Shown piece after piece: positions 39,942 through 46,856 of a DNA stretch of 50,679 nucleotides. Position 1 is the stretch's first letter; every line of letters starts with the position of its first letter. The notes beneath the pieces were generated by a model that saw nothing but the letters and a program-made list of their open reading frames with translations, made no database searches and was not told the origin of the DNA. The stretch is from a virus. The stretch lies in IMG/VR virus record IMGVR_UViG_3300030102_002459, positions 1-50,679 of that record. One strand, 5' to 3'. The position numbers and the translations under genes were made by a program.

Positions 39942-40129
39942 TGGCTAAAGCGTATAGAGGAGTTTTAAAAGCTCGTATAAATAAACTATACGGAGGTGAT
40001 GTTACTTGTAGTAAAGTTAAAAAACTTAAGTCACGTGAACAAGCTACTAAGCGAGACGTGCAGTTAGCTAACTGGTTTATTAATATGCAAAACTGTGGTC
40101 ATGGCAGATCCAAAAAAAGGAACAGGTAA
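39941..40129 (+). CDS. 62-aa basic hypothetical protein
   Basis: 62 aa, basic (KAYRGVLKARINKLYGGDVT; KLKSREQATKRDVQLANWFI), TAATG-coupled to the gene before it and overlapping the next start by 29 bases. The pattern TCSKVKKLKSREQATKRD, then NWFINMQNCGHG, is reminiscent of short conserved marine phage proteins but has no name. Two Cys and a His near the C-terminus could bind metal. Confidence 0.55.
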   Translation: MAKAYRGVLKARINKLYGGDVTCSKVKKLKSREQATKRDVQLANWFINMQNCGHGRSKKRNR

Positions 40130-40388
40130 AAAACCAAAAGGCTCAGGAAGAAGACTGTATACTGATGAAAATCCTAAAGATACAGTTAAAATAAAATACG
40201 CAACAGAAGCTGATGCAAGAGCTACATGTAGTAAAGTTTTAAATATAAATAAACCGTTTGCTCGTAAGATACAGATACTAACTGTTATGGAGCAAAGATC
40301 TAGATTTGGTAAGAAACCCAAACAAGCTGCAATAGCTAAAGCTTGTAAAAATAAAGTACGTAGAAAACATGGCAAAAAAAAGACCTGA
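40101..40388 (+). CDS. 95-aa basic conserved phage protein
   Basis: ATG 40101 is preferred over the upstream GTG in frame, because MADPKKGTGKKPKGSGRRLY is the N-terminus I know from similar marine phage proteins. A central stretch NPKDTVKIKYATEADARATC and a helical/basic C-terminus (AIAKACKNKVRRKHGKKK) follow. Very basic. Probably a virion or DNA-binding protein. Overlaps both neighbours. Confidence 0.65.
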   Translation: MADPKKGTGKKPKGSGRRLYTDENPKDTVKIKYATEADARATCSKVLNINKPFARKIQILTVMEQRSRFGKKPKQAAIAKACKNKVRRKHGKKKT

Positions 40389-40608
40389 GTGGAAAGACTC
40401 TGATGCGCCAGATGCTAAAGGTAAGTTTAGAGATTTATCTTGCGATGCTTTAGCTGATTGGATGATTAAGAGTAGAAAAGGAAATAAAAAGAAAATAGTT
40501 GGTAGTTTAAATCAGCAGATAGTATTTAATCGTAAGAAAAATCCTACGTATGCAAAAAAAATGAAGTGTGCTAGGAATAAAGCAATGAAAAAACTAGATA
40601 AAAAATGA
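40369..40608 (+). CDS. 79-aa basic conserved phage protein
   Basis: 79 aa: RPEWKDSDAPDAKGKFRDLS then CDALADWMIKSRKGNKKKI and GSLNQQIVFNRKKNP, a recognisable arrangement (LSCxALADWLI...GNKxKIxGSxNQQIxFN) found in many marine phage genomes. Ends in a Lys-rich helix. Overlaps the previous gene by 20 bases and the next by four. Function unknown, probably virion or genome-binding. Confidence 0.65.
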   Translation: MAKKRPEWKDSDAPDAKGKFRDLSCDALADWMIKSRKGNKKKIVGSLNQQIVFNRKKNPTYAKKMKCARNKAMKKLDKK

Positions 40609-41012
40609 TTGATCAAAAGAAAAGTCCATTAGCTCATTGTTGGGCTAGCGTATTGCATAGTCCTGAAACAAACAAAATGCGTAAAAGAGTTGCTAGCTAT
40701 GGTAAAGGCGCGGGTAATGATCCATCATTATCTGCGGCTGAAAAAAGAAGATCTCCACTTAATAAAAAATCTAAAATAAAAGGTGGTGGAACTAAGAAAG
40801 TTTGTTTACCTGCTGCTAAAGTAAAATCAATGAGCGCCGCTGAAAAGAAAAAAGTAATTGCAGCTAAACGTACCGCTGCATCTAAAGGTGATTATAAAAG
40901 ATCAAGCAAGTCAAATGTAAAAGGCGCTCGTAAAAAAGGAGCAACATTACGTGACTGGTTTGAAAAAGAAAATTGGATTAATGTAGCAACAGGAGAACCC
41001 TGTGGAAAATAG
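40605..41012 (+). CDS. 135-aa basic protein with C-terminal 'LRDWF..ENWI..ATGEPCGK' domain
   Basis: 135 aa. The middle is Ser/Lys-rich and repetitive (KRRSPLNKKSKIKGGGTKKV then CLPAAKVKSMSAAEKKKVIA), with a SMSAAEKKK-like helix. The C-terminus GATLRDWFEKENWINVATGE then PCGK matches a small domain present in many phage proteins (DUF5872-like, from memory). Its charge suggests genome binding or packaging. Start by ATGA overlap. Confidence 0.65.
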   Translation: MIDQKKSPLAHCWASVLHSPETNKMRKRVASYGKGAGNDPSLSAAEKRRSPLNKKSKIKGGGTKKVCLPAAKVKSMSAAEKKKVIAAKRTAASKGDYKRSSKSNVKGARKKGATLRDWFEKENWINVATGEPCGK

Positions 41013-41014
41013 TT

Positions 41015-41368
41015 ATGAAGTATTTTGAATATGAAGAATTTGATTCGCCTGATATACAAGGTAGTGGGCAGATGATGAGTAAAGAGTTATTGAGTAAGTT
41101 AGATATGATACGCGAAGAGTTTGGTAAACCTATACATGTAAACTCTGGTTATCGCACTGAAGCTCATAACGAAAAAGTCGGTGGAAAACCAGCATCGTCA
41201 CATTTAAAAGGTTTAGCTGTAGACATAGCGTGTAGCGCTAGTAGAGATAGATTTAATCTTGTAAACTTATTTGTTAAACATGGAGTAACTAGAATAGGTA
41301 TTGCTAAAAATTTTATACACGTAGATATCGACGGTGACAAAGATCCTGATGTTATATGGACTTATTAA
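41015..41368 (+). CDS. M15-type peptidase, probable endolysin
   Basis: 117 aa, the compact form of the M15 (D-Ala-D-Ala/L-Ala-D-Glu) peptidase. Visible motifs: IHVNSGYRTEAHNEKVGGKP (about 40-59), ASSHLKGLAVDI with zinc ligands His63 and Asp70, and NFIHVDID with His102. No signal peptide, so it would rely on a holin. It cuts the peptide part of peptidoglycan. Adjacent genes include a membrane protein (41378-41734), and a holin-like gene lies at 10230. Family is secure; the exact bond cut is not known. Confidence 0.82.
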   Translation: MKYFEYEEFDSPDIQGSGQMMSKELLSKLDMIREEFGKPIHVNSGYRTEAHNEKVGGKPASSHLKGLAVDIACSASRDRFNLVNLFVKHGVTRIGIAKNFIHVDIDGDKDPDVIWTY

Positions 41369-41377
41369 ATTATAAAC

Positions 41378-41734
41378 ATGTTTAGAAATAAAGAGTTAAG
41401 AGGTTATGTAGGTGCAGCAACAGTGTTTGCTATGGTTATGGGGTTGTTATTGTTTCTAGCATTTAAAGAAATACCAGAAACAAATAATGATATATTCAAA
41501 GTTATTGTCGGTATGCTAGTAGGTAGTTTATCAGTGGTAATATATACTTTCATAGGTAAGAATCCTGAAGAGTTAGAGTCGTTGAAAGCTAAAAACGAAG
41601 CATTAGAAGATAAAGTAGCCGGTATGGTTATCGAAAAAGATAAACTTGAAAAGCTATTACGCGACACTCAAACTGAAGTAATTGATAAGCTCGCTGTGTC
41701 AGGTAAGAATTTTAAATTTGAAGTAAAAAAATAG
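41378..41734 (+). CDS. Membrane protein with coiled coil, lysis-associated candidate
   Basis: 118 aa. Two hydrophobic segments (AATVFAMVMGLLLFLAF, about 13-29; FKVIVGMLVGSLSVVIYTFI, about 40-59), then a charged coiled coil (NPEELESLKAKNEALEDKVA). The last gene of the late unit, right after the M15 peptidase, so a holin, antiholin or spanin-like role is likely. The coiled coil would lie in the cytoplasm or the periplasm depending on topology. No lipobox is visible. Confidence 0.62.
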   Translation: MFRNKELRGYVGAATVFAMVMGLLLFLAFKEIPETNNDIFKVIVGMLVGSLSVVIYTFIGKNPEELESLKAKNEALEDKVAGMVIEKDKLEKLLRDTQTEVIDKLAVSGKNFKFEVKK

Positions 41735-41747
41735 GAACAAAAATAAA

Positions 41748-41798
41748 ATGGGCGTACCATACCCAACAGTTCCTAATAAAGAAAGGGCCCTCAAATGA
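41748..41798 (+). CDS. Candidate 16-aa microprotein ending in the terminator loop
   Basis: ATG 41748 (context AATAAAATG) to TGA 41796-41798: MGVPYPTVPNKERALK. Its stop codon lies in the loop/right arm of the terminator hairpin. A peptide starting MG(V/K)PYPT..N seems familiar from other phage genomes, but I cannot verify it. If real, translating ribosomes would disturb terminator folding, giving a coupling between translation and read-through. Confidence 0.33.
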   Translation: MGVPYPTVPNKERALK

Positions 41799-41812
41799 GA
41801 GCCCTTTTTTTT
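41782..41812. terminator. Bidirectional terminator between the converging units
   Basis: AAAGGGC-C-CTC (41782-41792), loop AAAT, GAG-A-GCCCTTT (41797-41807), followed by an eight-T tract to 41812 on the plus strand; on the minus strand the stem is followed by TTTCTTTATT. It ends both the late unit and the ribonucleotide reductase unit, whose stop codon (41811-41813) is right at the T-tract. Confidence 0.88.
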
Positions 41813-43577
41813 ATCCGTCACAAGCCAAACAGTCTGGATCCATAGCTCTCGCTGCTATATCACCTCGCAACACTGACTCGGTCCGCATATAATATAATGT
41901 TTTAATACCTTTTTTCCAAGCATCTATATGGACTTGATTAATCCACTTAGGCGATGCTTCAGAAGGAAATGCAAGATTTAAACTTACAGCTTGATCAATA
42001 TACTGCTGGCGTATACCAGCTTGATTAACAAGCTCTAGTTGATTTATTTCTTTAAACGTTTTAAATACATCTTTGACTTTATCAAAGCCCGTTAGGTCTA
42101 ATGTATCGTGCTCAGAAAGACGTACTAGTTTACCATTTACATAACCAAAATCATCTAGCTCTTTAATATCTTGTATGCTACCTCCGTCTTCTAGAATTTT
42201 ATCCCAGGTTTCTTTAGTATTTATACCTGCCTTACGTAATACTTTTTCTAGTTCTTTGTTTTTCCTAATGAACGTACCCTTCGCGCTTTGTTCAGTGAAA
42301 ACATTAGCGGCCCAAGGCTCAATACCAGGACTAACATTACCGGCAAGCTTACTATTAGACACAGTAGGAGCAACAGCCCTAAGATGAGTGTTACGAAAAC
42401 CAGTGCCACGACACCAAAGAGGTTCACCGTAAACCTCAGCCAATGCTCTTGATGCTCGCTCAGATTCAATTTTAATTTGGCTAAATATACGTCTTGTCTG
42501 AAACTGCGCTTGTAATCCTTCGAAAGGTATACCGTTTTGTTGCAGGTACGTATGCCAACCAAGAACTCCCAAGCCAAGTGCTCTGCCCTTCTCAGCAGAT
42601 CTAACAGAGTTTCCAAAGCCTTTAAGCCCTTTAGCTTTCTGAATAAATTCCTCCAACACTCCATCAAGAAACCATATAGCGTCGTATATAAGGTTTGTAT
42701 TTTTCCACTCTTCATATTTAGTAATATTTAAACTACTCAAACAACAAACAAAACTATGCGACTCATCTGTGTGTAATACTATTTCACTACAGATGTTAGT
42801 CATATGTACTTTTAAAGCGTTGTCTTTGTATGCGTCTGGATTAGCTTTGTTAGTGTTTCCTTTAAACAGTATATACGGTTCTCCAGTTGACTTTCGCTTT
42901 CTAAGTAATTTACTCCATCGGCTTCTAGCTTCCGCATCTCCTTGTTCAAGACGACGCATAAACTTGTCACCAACAACTGCGCATTGATGTAAGTTAAGCG
43001 ATTGTCTGTTAACGTCTCCTTTAGGTTCTCGTATTTCAAGCCACTCTTCAAAATCGTTGTGTTCAATGTTGATATTAACGCTAGCAGCTCCGCGTCTAAC
43101 TGATCCTTGATTTGTAGCAAGTATTGTTGAATCGTATATCTTGCAGAATGGCACGACTCCGTCTGATGTTCCATTACCTGTTATTGTTGCGCCGGCGGGT
43201 CTAATCATATTGATACCAATGCCAACTCCGCCGCCGTGCTTTGCGAGTAGCATCATCTCTAAGTTTTTAGTACCAATGTCATGTATGCTATCACCTACAT
43301 CTATACCAAAGCAACTAATAGGTAAACCACGATCGGTACCTGTATTAGATAAAACTGGTGATGCTAAACATAACCAACCTTTCCAGATATAATCAAAAAA
43401 AGTATCTGTTAGTTCTGGCTTATATAAACGTCTAGCAATTGTACCAGCTACACGCATATAAGCATCACGAGGTGATTCCCATGGTAATAAGTAACCTCCT
43501 GCTATAGTTTTTTTGTATACATCAGTGTCACCCCAAGCAGGATAGTCGACACCTTTTTTCCAATCGTTATTCCACAT
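41811..43577 (-). CDS. nrdA: Ribonucleotide reductase class I, large (alpha) subunit
   Basis: 588 aa, versus about 760 in E. coli, because there is no N-terminal ATP-cone. Catalytic features present: SPVLSNTGT then LPISCFG (Cys89, first of the redox pair), NICSE (Asn261-Cys263-Glu265, thiyl radical site), CCLSSLNI (Cys278/279, second of the pair), LYYMRTES (tyrosine pair for radical transfer) and a C-terminal CLAC for reduction by thioredoxin/glutaredoxin. It reduces ribonucleotides to deoxyribonucleotides with NrdB. Its start overlaps the stop of the membrane gene upstream (TAATG), and nrdB lies 450 bases upstream. Lack of the ATP-cone suggests no dATP shut-off by that domain. Confidence 0.92.
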   Translation of the reverse strand: MWNNDWKKGVDYPAWGDTDVYKKTIAGGYLLPWESPRDAYMRVAGTIARRLYKPELTDTFFDYIWKGWLCLASPVLSNTGTDRGLPISCFGIDVGDSIHDIGTKNLEMMLLAKHGGGVGIGINMIRPAGATITGNGTSDGVVPFCKIYDSTILATNQGSVRRGAASVNINIEHNDFEEWLEIREPKGDVNRQSLNLHQCAVVGDKFMRRLEQGDAEARSRWSKLLRKRKSTGEPYILFKGNTNKANPDAYKDNALKVHMTNICSEIVLHTDESHSFVCCLSSLNITKYEEWKNTNLIYDAIWFLDGVLEEFIQKAKGLKGFGNSVRSAEKGRALGLGVLGWHTYLQQNGIPFEGLQAQFQTRRIFSQIKIESERASRALAEVYGEPLWCRGTGFRNTHLRAVAPTVSNSKLAGNVSPGIEPWAANVFTEQSAKGTFIRKNKELEKVLRKAGINTKETWDKILEDGGSIQDIKELDDFGYVNGKLVRLSEHDTLDLTGFDKVKDVFKTFKEINQLELVNQAGIRQQYIDQAVSLNLAFPSEASPKWINQVHIDAWKKGIKTLYYMRTESVLRGDIAARAMDPDCLACDG

Positions 43578-43855
43578 TATTTAAAAAATAGTAGCGCGTA
43601 CGCTATCATTACGTTTAAGTTTACTATTACTAAATTCCATTGCTTTGCCACCCAAACTTGTGGCGTGCAAAACAAACCAGCTAAAAAATATATTACTACG
43701 CCCGGTGTTTCAGGCAACATATGAGGAGCGGTTACAAAAAAACCAGTCCCCATATATCCTAATCTATTAGCTAGTCTTTCCGTCGGCGTCAGACGGCGTT
43801 CCAGTACTAGGCTCTTTAGCCACTTTCTCTTTAATCTGCTCGATAGCTTGCTCAT
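43577..43855 (-). CDS. Small membrane protein between nrdB and nrdA
   Basis: Up to 92 aa. The certain part is LANRLGYMGTGFFVTAPHML, then PGVVIYFLAGLFCTPQVWVA and KQWNLVIVNLNVMIAYALLF, with two or three membrane helices. The N-terminal 30 residues overlap the 75-aa gene by 89 bases, so a shorter version from the ATG near 43753 (58 aa) is possible. Similar small membrane proteins accompany RNR genes in other marine phages. Function unknown. TAATG-coupled to nrdA. Confidence 0.55.
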   Translation of the reverse strand: MSKLSSRLKRKWLKSLVLERRLTPTERLANRLGYMGTGFFVTAPHMLPETPGVVIYFLAGLFCTPQVWVAKQWNLVIVNLNVMIAYALLFFK

Positions 43856-43994
43856 AACCTGGCATTAGTTTTAAAGTTTCATGTGTGCCATATGATAAAG
43901 TTTTCATAGACGATACTTCACCAAGCAATAGCTCGGCTACACGCCCTAATGACTCTATCTTTTTTTGCATTTCAATTAATTTACTCTCTTTCAT
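43767..43994 (-). CDS. 75-aa helical protein
   Basis: 75 aa: helix MKESKLIEMQKKIESLGRVA then ELLLGEVSSMKTLSYGTHET, a second helix (EQAIEQIKEKVAKE), and a Ser/Thr/Gly-rich tail. It starts 33 bases after nrdB ends. Pattern IGRVAELLLGEVSSMKTLSYGTHETLK is reminiscent of short conserved phage proteins beside RNR genes. Function not known; perhaps an assembly partner or accessory factor. Confidence 0.58.
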   Translation of the reverse strand: MKESKLIEMQKKIESLGRVAELLLGEVSSMKTLSYGTHETLKLMPGYEQAIEQIKEKVAKEPSTGTPSDADGKTS

Positions 43995-44026
43995 ATAACT
44001 CGTCTATATATTCTTTTTCAATTACA

Positions 44027-44986
44027 TTACCAGATATCTTCAAAGTCTTCTCCTTCATTAGCCTTTGAATAATCAGTTGGCCGAATAGCAAAGAAATCTG
44101 TATGAGTATGACCACCGGTAAGATGATAAAACCAATCAAGGTTATCAGCCGCTTTAGTATCAACCTCGAAGAAGGCGAGATATCCAAGCTCTTGTAGTTT
44201 TTCATTTGTTCTTTTTCTTATAAATTGTTTAAGGTCGTATGCTTTTAGATTTTCAATATCACCCATTTCAAACATCTTGTCAATATACTTTTCTTCTAAG
44301 TCTACCATTGTTTTAGCAGCTTCAACTATATCTTCTTTACAATTTTCTAGTAAACCAGGCGTTTCGTTACACATGTCACGAAAAAGTTTACAACCCATTT
44401 TGCTGTGCAATGATTCATCACGCACACTCCATTTCATTTGTTGACCTATACCTTTTAATAAGTTTCTTAACTGAAAACTATAGAGTACAGCAAATGCAGA
44501 GTACAAGCTAACCCCTTCAGCAAAAGCGCTAAAGACAGCAAGAGAGCGCCCAATCCCGCTAGGATCGGTGCCGCTATAACTAACCAGATTGTCAAACCTT
44601 CCAGCAGTTGCCGGCTCGTGTAAAAAAGCTTCATAATCTTCAAGACCTAATGTTTCGTTTAAATAACTATAAGCTACAGCATGTATTGTCTCTTGTGAGC
44701 CAAACATCATAGCCATCTGTTGTATCTCATGTTTAGGAAACCATGATACAACTTTCTGTGTCCAGTAGTCTGATACAGCACACTCTGTTTGGGCAAAACC
44801 GAGTAATATGTTTCCGACTAAATTCTTCTCTTTATCATTTAATTTTTCCTTCCAATCTTTAATGTCACCTTGCATAGGTATTTCAGTGTGTAACCAAAAT
44901 GCCTGAGCTTGCTTTAACCAACCCTCTGTGTAGTAATCAGGGTATTCAAACGGTTTGTACGCTATGCGCTCATCAAATAATCCCAT
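44027..44986 (-). CDS. nrdB: Ribonucleotide reductase class I, small (beta) subunit
   Basis: 319 aa, a ferritin-like helical protein. Metal ligands by alignment with E. coli (D84, E115, H118, E204, E238, H241): Glu68 (QTEC), Glu99 and His102 (QETIH), Glu157 (FAEGV), Glu191 and His194 (RDESLH). The Tyr equivalent to Tyr122 is Tyr106 (HAVAY). The first ligand is Glu instead of Asp, at the exact spacing (31 residues before Glu99). The C-terminus (GEDFEDIW) gives the aromatic/acidic tail that binds NrdA. It generates the radical for NrdA. The cofactor (Fe/Fe with Tyr radical, Mn/Fe or Mn/Mn) cannot be decided here. Confidence 0.92.
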   Translation of the reverse strand: MGLFDERIAYKPFEYPDYYTEGWLKQAQAFWLHTEIPMQGDIKDWKEKLNDKEKNLVGNILLGFAQTECAVSDYWTQKVVSWFPKHEIQQMAMMFGSQETIHAVAYSYLNETLGLEDYEAFLHEPATAGRFDNLVSYSGTDPSGIGRSLAVFSAFAEGVSLYSAFAVLYSFQLRNLLKGIGQQMKWSVRDESLHSKMGCKLFRDMCNETPGLLENCKEDIVEAAKTMVDLEEKYIDKMFEMGDIENLKAYDLKQFIRKRTNEKLQELGYLAFFEVDTKAADNLDWFYHLTGGHTHTDFFAIRPTDYSKANEGEDFEDIW

Positions 44987-45147
44987 TACTTAAACACTTC
45001 ATATGCCACGTCTATAAATGGCAGGTAAAATACATATGCTGTTTGTGTAGGTTCTTCGTATGTTCTCACGCCGAATAATATACCTGGGTAAAACCCAAAA
45101 GATAACGACCAAGTCTTATCGACCTTGTCCTCTGTATTGTTTGACAT
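44986..45147 (-). CDS. 53-aa conserved phage microprotein upstream of nrdB
   Basis: ATG 45147 to TAA 44986-44988, TAATG-coupled to nrdB. Sequence core: WSLSFGFYPGILFGVRTYEE then YVFYLPFIDVAYEVF. I know this arrangement (FGFYPGILFGxRTY ... YVxYLPFxD) as a small gene in marine phages. Aromatic-rich and amphipathic; possibly membrane-associated. Function unknown. Confidence 0.65.
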   Translation of the reverse strand: MSNNTEDKVDKTWSLSFGFYPGILFGVRTYEEPTQTAYVFYLPFIDVAYEVFK

Positions 45148-45250
45148 AATTTTTACTTTGTTTATTGTTACTGTTTTTTGTTTTAGCGTGGACGCCTGGC
45201 CTACGCACTTTTGATTTTTCTTTGTATGCGAATAAATTTAATTTAGCCAT
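45116..45250 (-). CDS. 44-aa basic phage microprotein (RPGVH...YRGQG motif)
   Basis: ATG 45250 to TAA 45116-45118. MAKLNLFAYKEKSKVRRPGV then HAKTKNSNNKQSKNYVKQYR and GQGR. The (K/R)RPGVHxKxKxS...KSKNYxKxYRGQG(R/K) pattern is one of the commonest tiny phage proteins; its role is not known. It overlaps the next gene by 32 bases in another frame. Very basic. Confidence 0.68.
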   Translation of the reverse strand: MAKLNLFAYKEKSKVRRPGVHAKTKNSNNKQSKNYVKQYRGQGR

Positions 45251-45416
45251 ACACTTTTATATTATATTTATCGTGTTGTTCAACTATATCTTTATACTTT
45301 AAAAAACCTCGTTGATTAACTGACCATTTAATAAACTTATCGATCTGTCTTTCAGCATACTTACGCCGAGCTACATCTTTTGCTTGTCGCGTATCAACTG
45401 TATTGTTCTGTCGCAT
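45243..45416 (-). CDS. 57-aa basic hypothetical protein
   Basis: ATG 45416 to TAA 45243-45245, overlapping the endonuclease gene (46 bases) and the 44-aa gene (8 bases). Helical and basic: RQNNTVDTRQAKDVARRKYA then ERQIDKFIKWSVNQRGFLKY. It fills the gap between two supported genes. No family recognised. Confidence 0.5.
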   Translation of the reverse strand: MRQNNTVDTRQAKDVARRKYAERQIDKFIKWSVNQRGFLKYKDIVEQHDKYNIKVYG

Positions 45417-45826
45417 TCGGCTTGATTTTGTGGTTTATATAAAGTTATGTTAGGAAATTGTTCAGTGACTAATTTTTTAAATAACTTCCAACGCATTGGA
45501 AAAGACTCGTTAGCCCTGCCTTTGCATTCAATAATAAAATTGTCACCGATAAAGTCTGGAGTGTATTTAATAGGTAATATTCGTTTTCCTCCTCTGTTTT
45601 TATAATCTCCTTTACCATTTGCTTGTCGTGCATAACACTCGTTTTCAAAATGAAAACCATTTAATAAAACAAACGTTTCTCCTTCGTACTTAGCTTTAAT
45701 CTTTGCTTTTTTCAAAGCCATATACATATATCGCTCAAGGCCTGAGGCAAAGTTGATACCATCATATGATATCCGCCTTGCCTGTACTGGTCCTCGTTTT
45801 TTACGCTTATACTTCTTGCGTATCAT
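45371..45826 (-). CDS. PD-(D/E)XK endonuclease (T7 endonuclease I / resolvase-like)
   Basis: 151 aa, basic N-terminus (MIRKKYKRKKRG). Nuclease motifs: FASGLERYMYMAL (Glu31), ILPIKYTPDF (Asp91), FIIECKGR (Glu100, Lys102), followed by FPMRWKLFKKLVTEQFP. The E ... PD ... ExK spacing is that of PD-(D/E)XK nucleases such as T7 endonuclease I, which resolves branched DNA before packaging. It is in the replication/recombination arm. Exact substrate is unknown. Confidence 0.75.
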   Translation of the reverse strand: MIRKKYKRKKRGPVQARRISYDGINFASGLERYMYMALKKAKIKAKYEGETFVLLNGFHFENECYARQANGKGDYKNRGGKRILPIKYTPDFIGDNFIIECKGRANESFPMRWKLFKKLVTEQFPNITLYKPQNQAECDRTIQLIRDKQKM

Positions 45827-46103
45827 AATGTAAACCTTCGTTACCGTTTTGACCTATGATATCCATGCGGCGTAACATTGCCTCTTCTATTTCATCAGTC
45901 AAGCATCGTCGCGCTGCTTCAATATAAAGTAACGCATCCATTATTTCTTCTTGAACATCAACTAAAAAACGATCTAGATCTTTAACTTGACCTTCAATTT
46001 CTTCTAGCATTGTAGCACCATATTTTTTTTGGCCTATAATACTACGTTCGTCCATCTTCCTTAGCACGGCCTGTACTATCTTGTCTTTGGTTTTAATCTG
46101 CAT
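45807..46103 (-). CDS. Small MazG-like nucleotide pyrophosphohydrolase candidate
   Basis: 98 aa, helical. KKYGATMLEEIEGQVKDLDR then VDVQEEIMDALLYIEAARRC holds the EE..MDAxxY pattern seen in all-alpha NTP pyrophosphatases of the dATP/dGTP (DUF550/MazG) type (KYG...EExxDxxxY). It overlaps both neighbours. It may cleave non-canonical or purine (d)NTPs to tune the nucleotide pool during replication. Only the metal-binding helix pair is visible. Confidence 0.6.
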   Translation of the reverse strand: MQIKTKDKIVQAVLRKMDERSIIGQKKYGATMLEEIEGQVKDLDRFLVDVQEEIMDALLYIEAARRCLTDEIEEAMLRRMDIIGQNGNEGLHYDTQEV

Positions 46104-46851
46104 CTTTCACAAATGTTCCGTTTACCATACTTCCAGATCTAGCACTGATTTCATTGTAAGCGGACTCAATACACCGCTCAATGTTATGGCCACCCAATTT
46201 GGCCAGGTTGGTGAGTACCACAACGGAATCACCAATAGCATCAATAAACTCAGCTTCATCGTCTTTAAGTATTGCTTGTCCGAGTTCGCCGATCTCTTCC
46301 ATAAGTTTAACAAATTGTGTTTTAGTATCTCCACTATCATATATACCTCGTTTATCAGCCCAGTCACGAATACTGTCAAAGACAGTTGCGCCTGTAACTT
46401 CTGTAGCCAGTTCAGCTATAAAAGCTTCATGATAAGCCTTGTTATAAATGTAACATCTCTCGTTATTGTACATAGACGTCTTTGCATTGTGTACAATCCA
46501 TGGTATTGTAGTTGAATTGATTTCGAATTTACCGTGTAGAGTTTCCCAGCTGAGCCCAATGTTATCCATCAGAAGCCCTTTAAGTTTATTAGCCGGACAC
46601 GGAAAGGTTGACGTTTGTTCTGTAGCGTTTATATTCATTTTCTTAAATAGATTTTTATATAATTTTCTGTCGACCTTATAGCCATAAGACTTTTGAAGTT
46701 CTATTTCGCGGTCTGATATAAAATCTATATCGTTTGACTGCTCAAGAACTTCATACTCTCCCTCCTTATAGCCTTGCATAAGGGTTACTCGGGTATTAAG
46801 ATCACGTGTAACACCTATCTTTTTACCTGGTATGTGGTATAAATAATACAT
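46093..46851 (-). CDS. GIY-YIG-like domain fused to a MazG domain
   Basis: 252 aa. Residues 1-75 resemble a GIY-YIG nuclease domain: YYLYHIPGKKIGVTRDLNTR (GIY-like strand, KIGVT in place of YIG, catalytic-type Arg21) and ISDREIELQKSYG with a candidate Glu49. Residues 80-150 are an unassigned linker. Residues 155-250 are a MazG pyrophosphohydrolase: LMEEIGELGQAIL (Glu185, Glu186, Glu189), then EFIDAIGDSVVVL (Glu201, Asp204), the EExxE...ExxD metal site. It probably hydrolyses (d)NTPs or alarmones. The nuclease part may be structural rather than active. Two MazG-type genes in a row is notable. Confidence 0.68.
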   Translation of the reverse strand: MYYLYHIPGKKIGVTRDLNTRVTLMQGYKEGEYEVLEQSNDIDFISDREIELQKSYGYKVDRKLYKNLFKKMNINATEQTSTFPCPANKLKGLLMDNIGLSWETLHGKFEINSTTIPWIVHNAKTSMYNNERCYIYNKAYHEAFIAELATEVTGATVFDSIRDWADKRGIYDSGDTKTQFVKLMEEIGELGQAILKDDEAEFIDAIGDSVVVLTNLAKLGGHNIERCIESAYNEISARSGSMVNGTFVKDAD

Positions 46852-46856
46852 TTAAA

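Noticed and set aside
42248-43174. Several minus-strand frames of 120-155 aa inside nrdA
   Set aside because: Out-of-frame shadows of nrdA with no motif. The nrdA frame contains all catalytic residues.
43981-44205. 74-aa frame overlapping the end of nrdB
   Set aside because: Mostly inside nrdB in another frame. A short version (ATG near 44058, 25 aa) could be coupled to the 75-aa gene but has no independent support.
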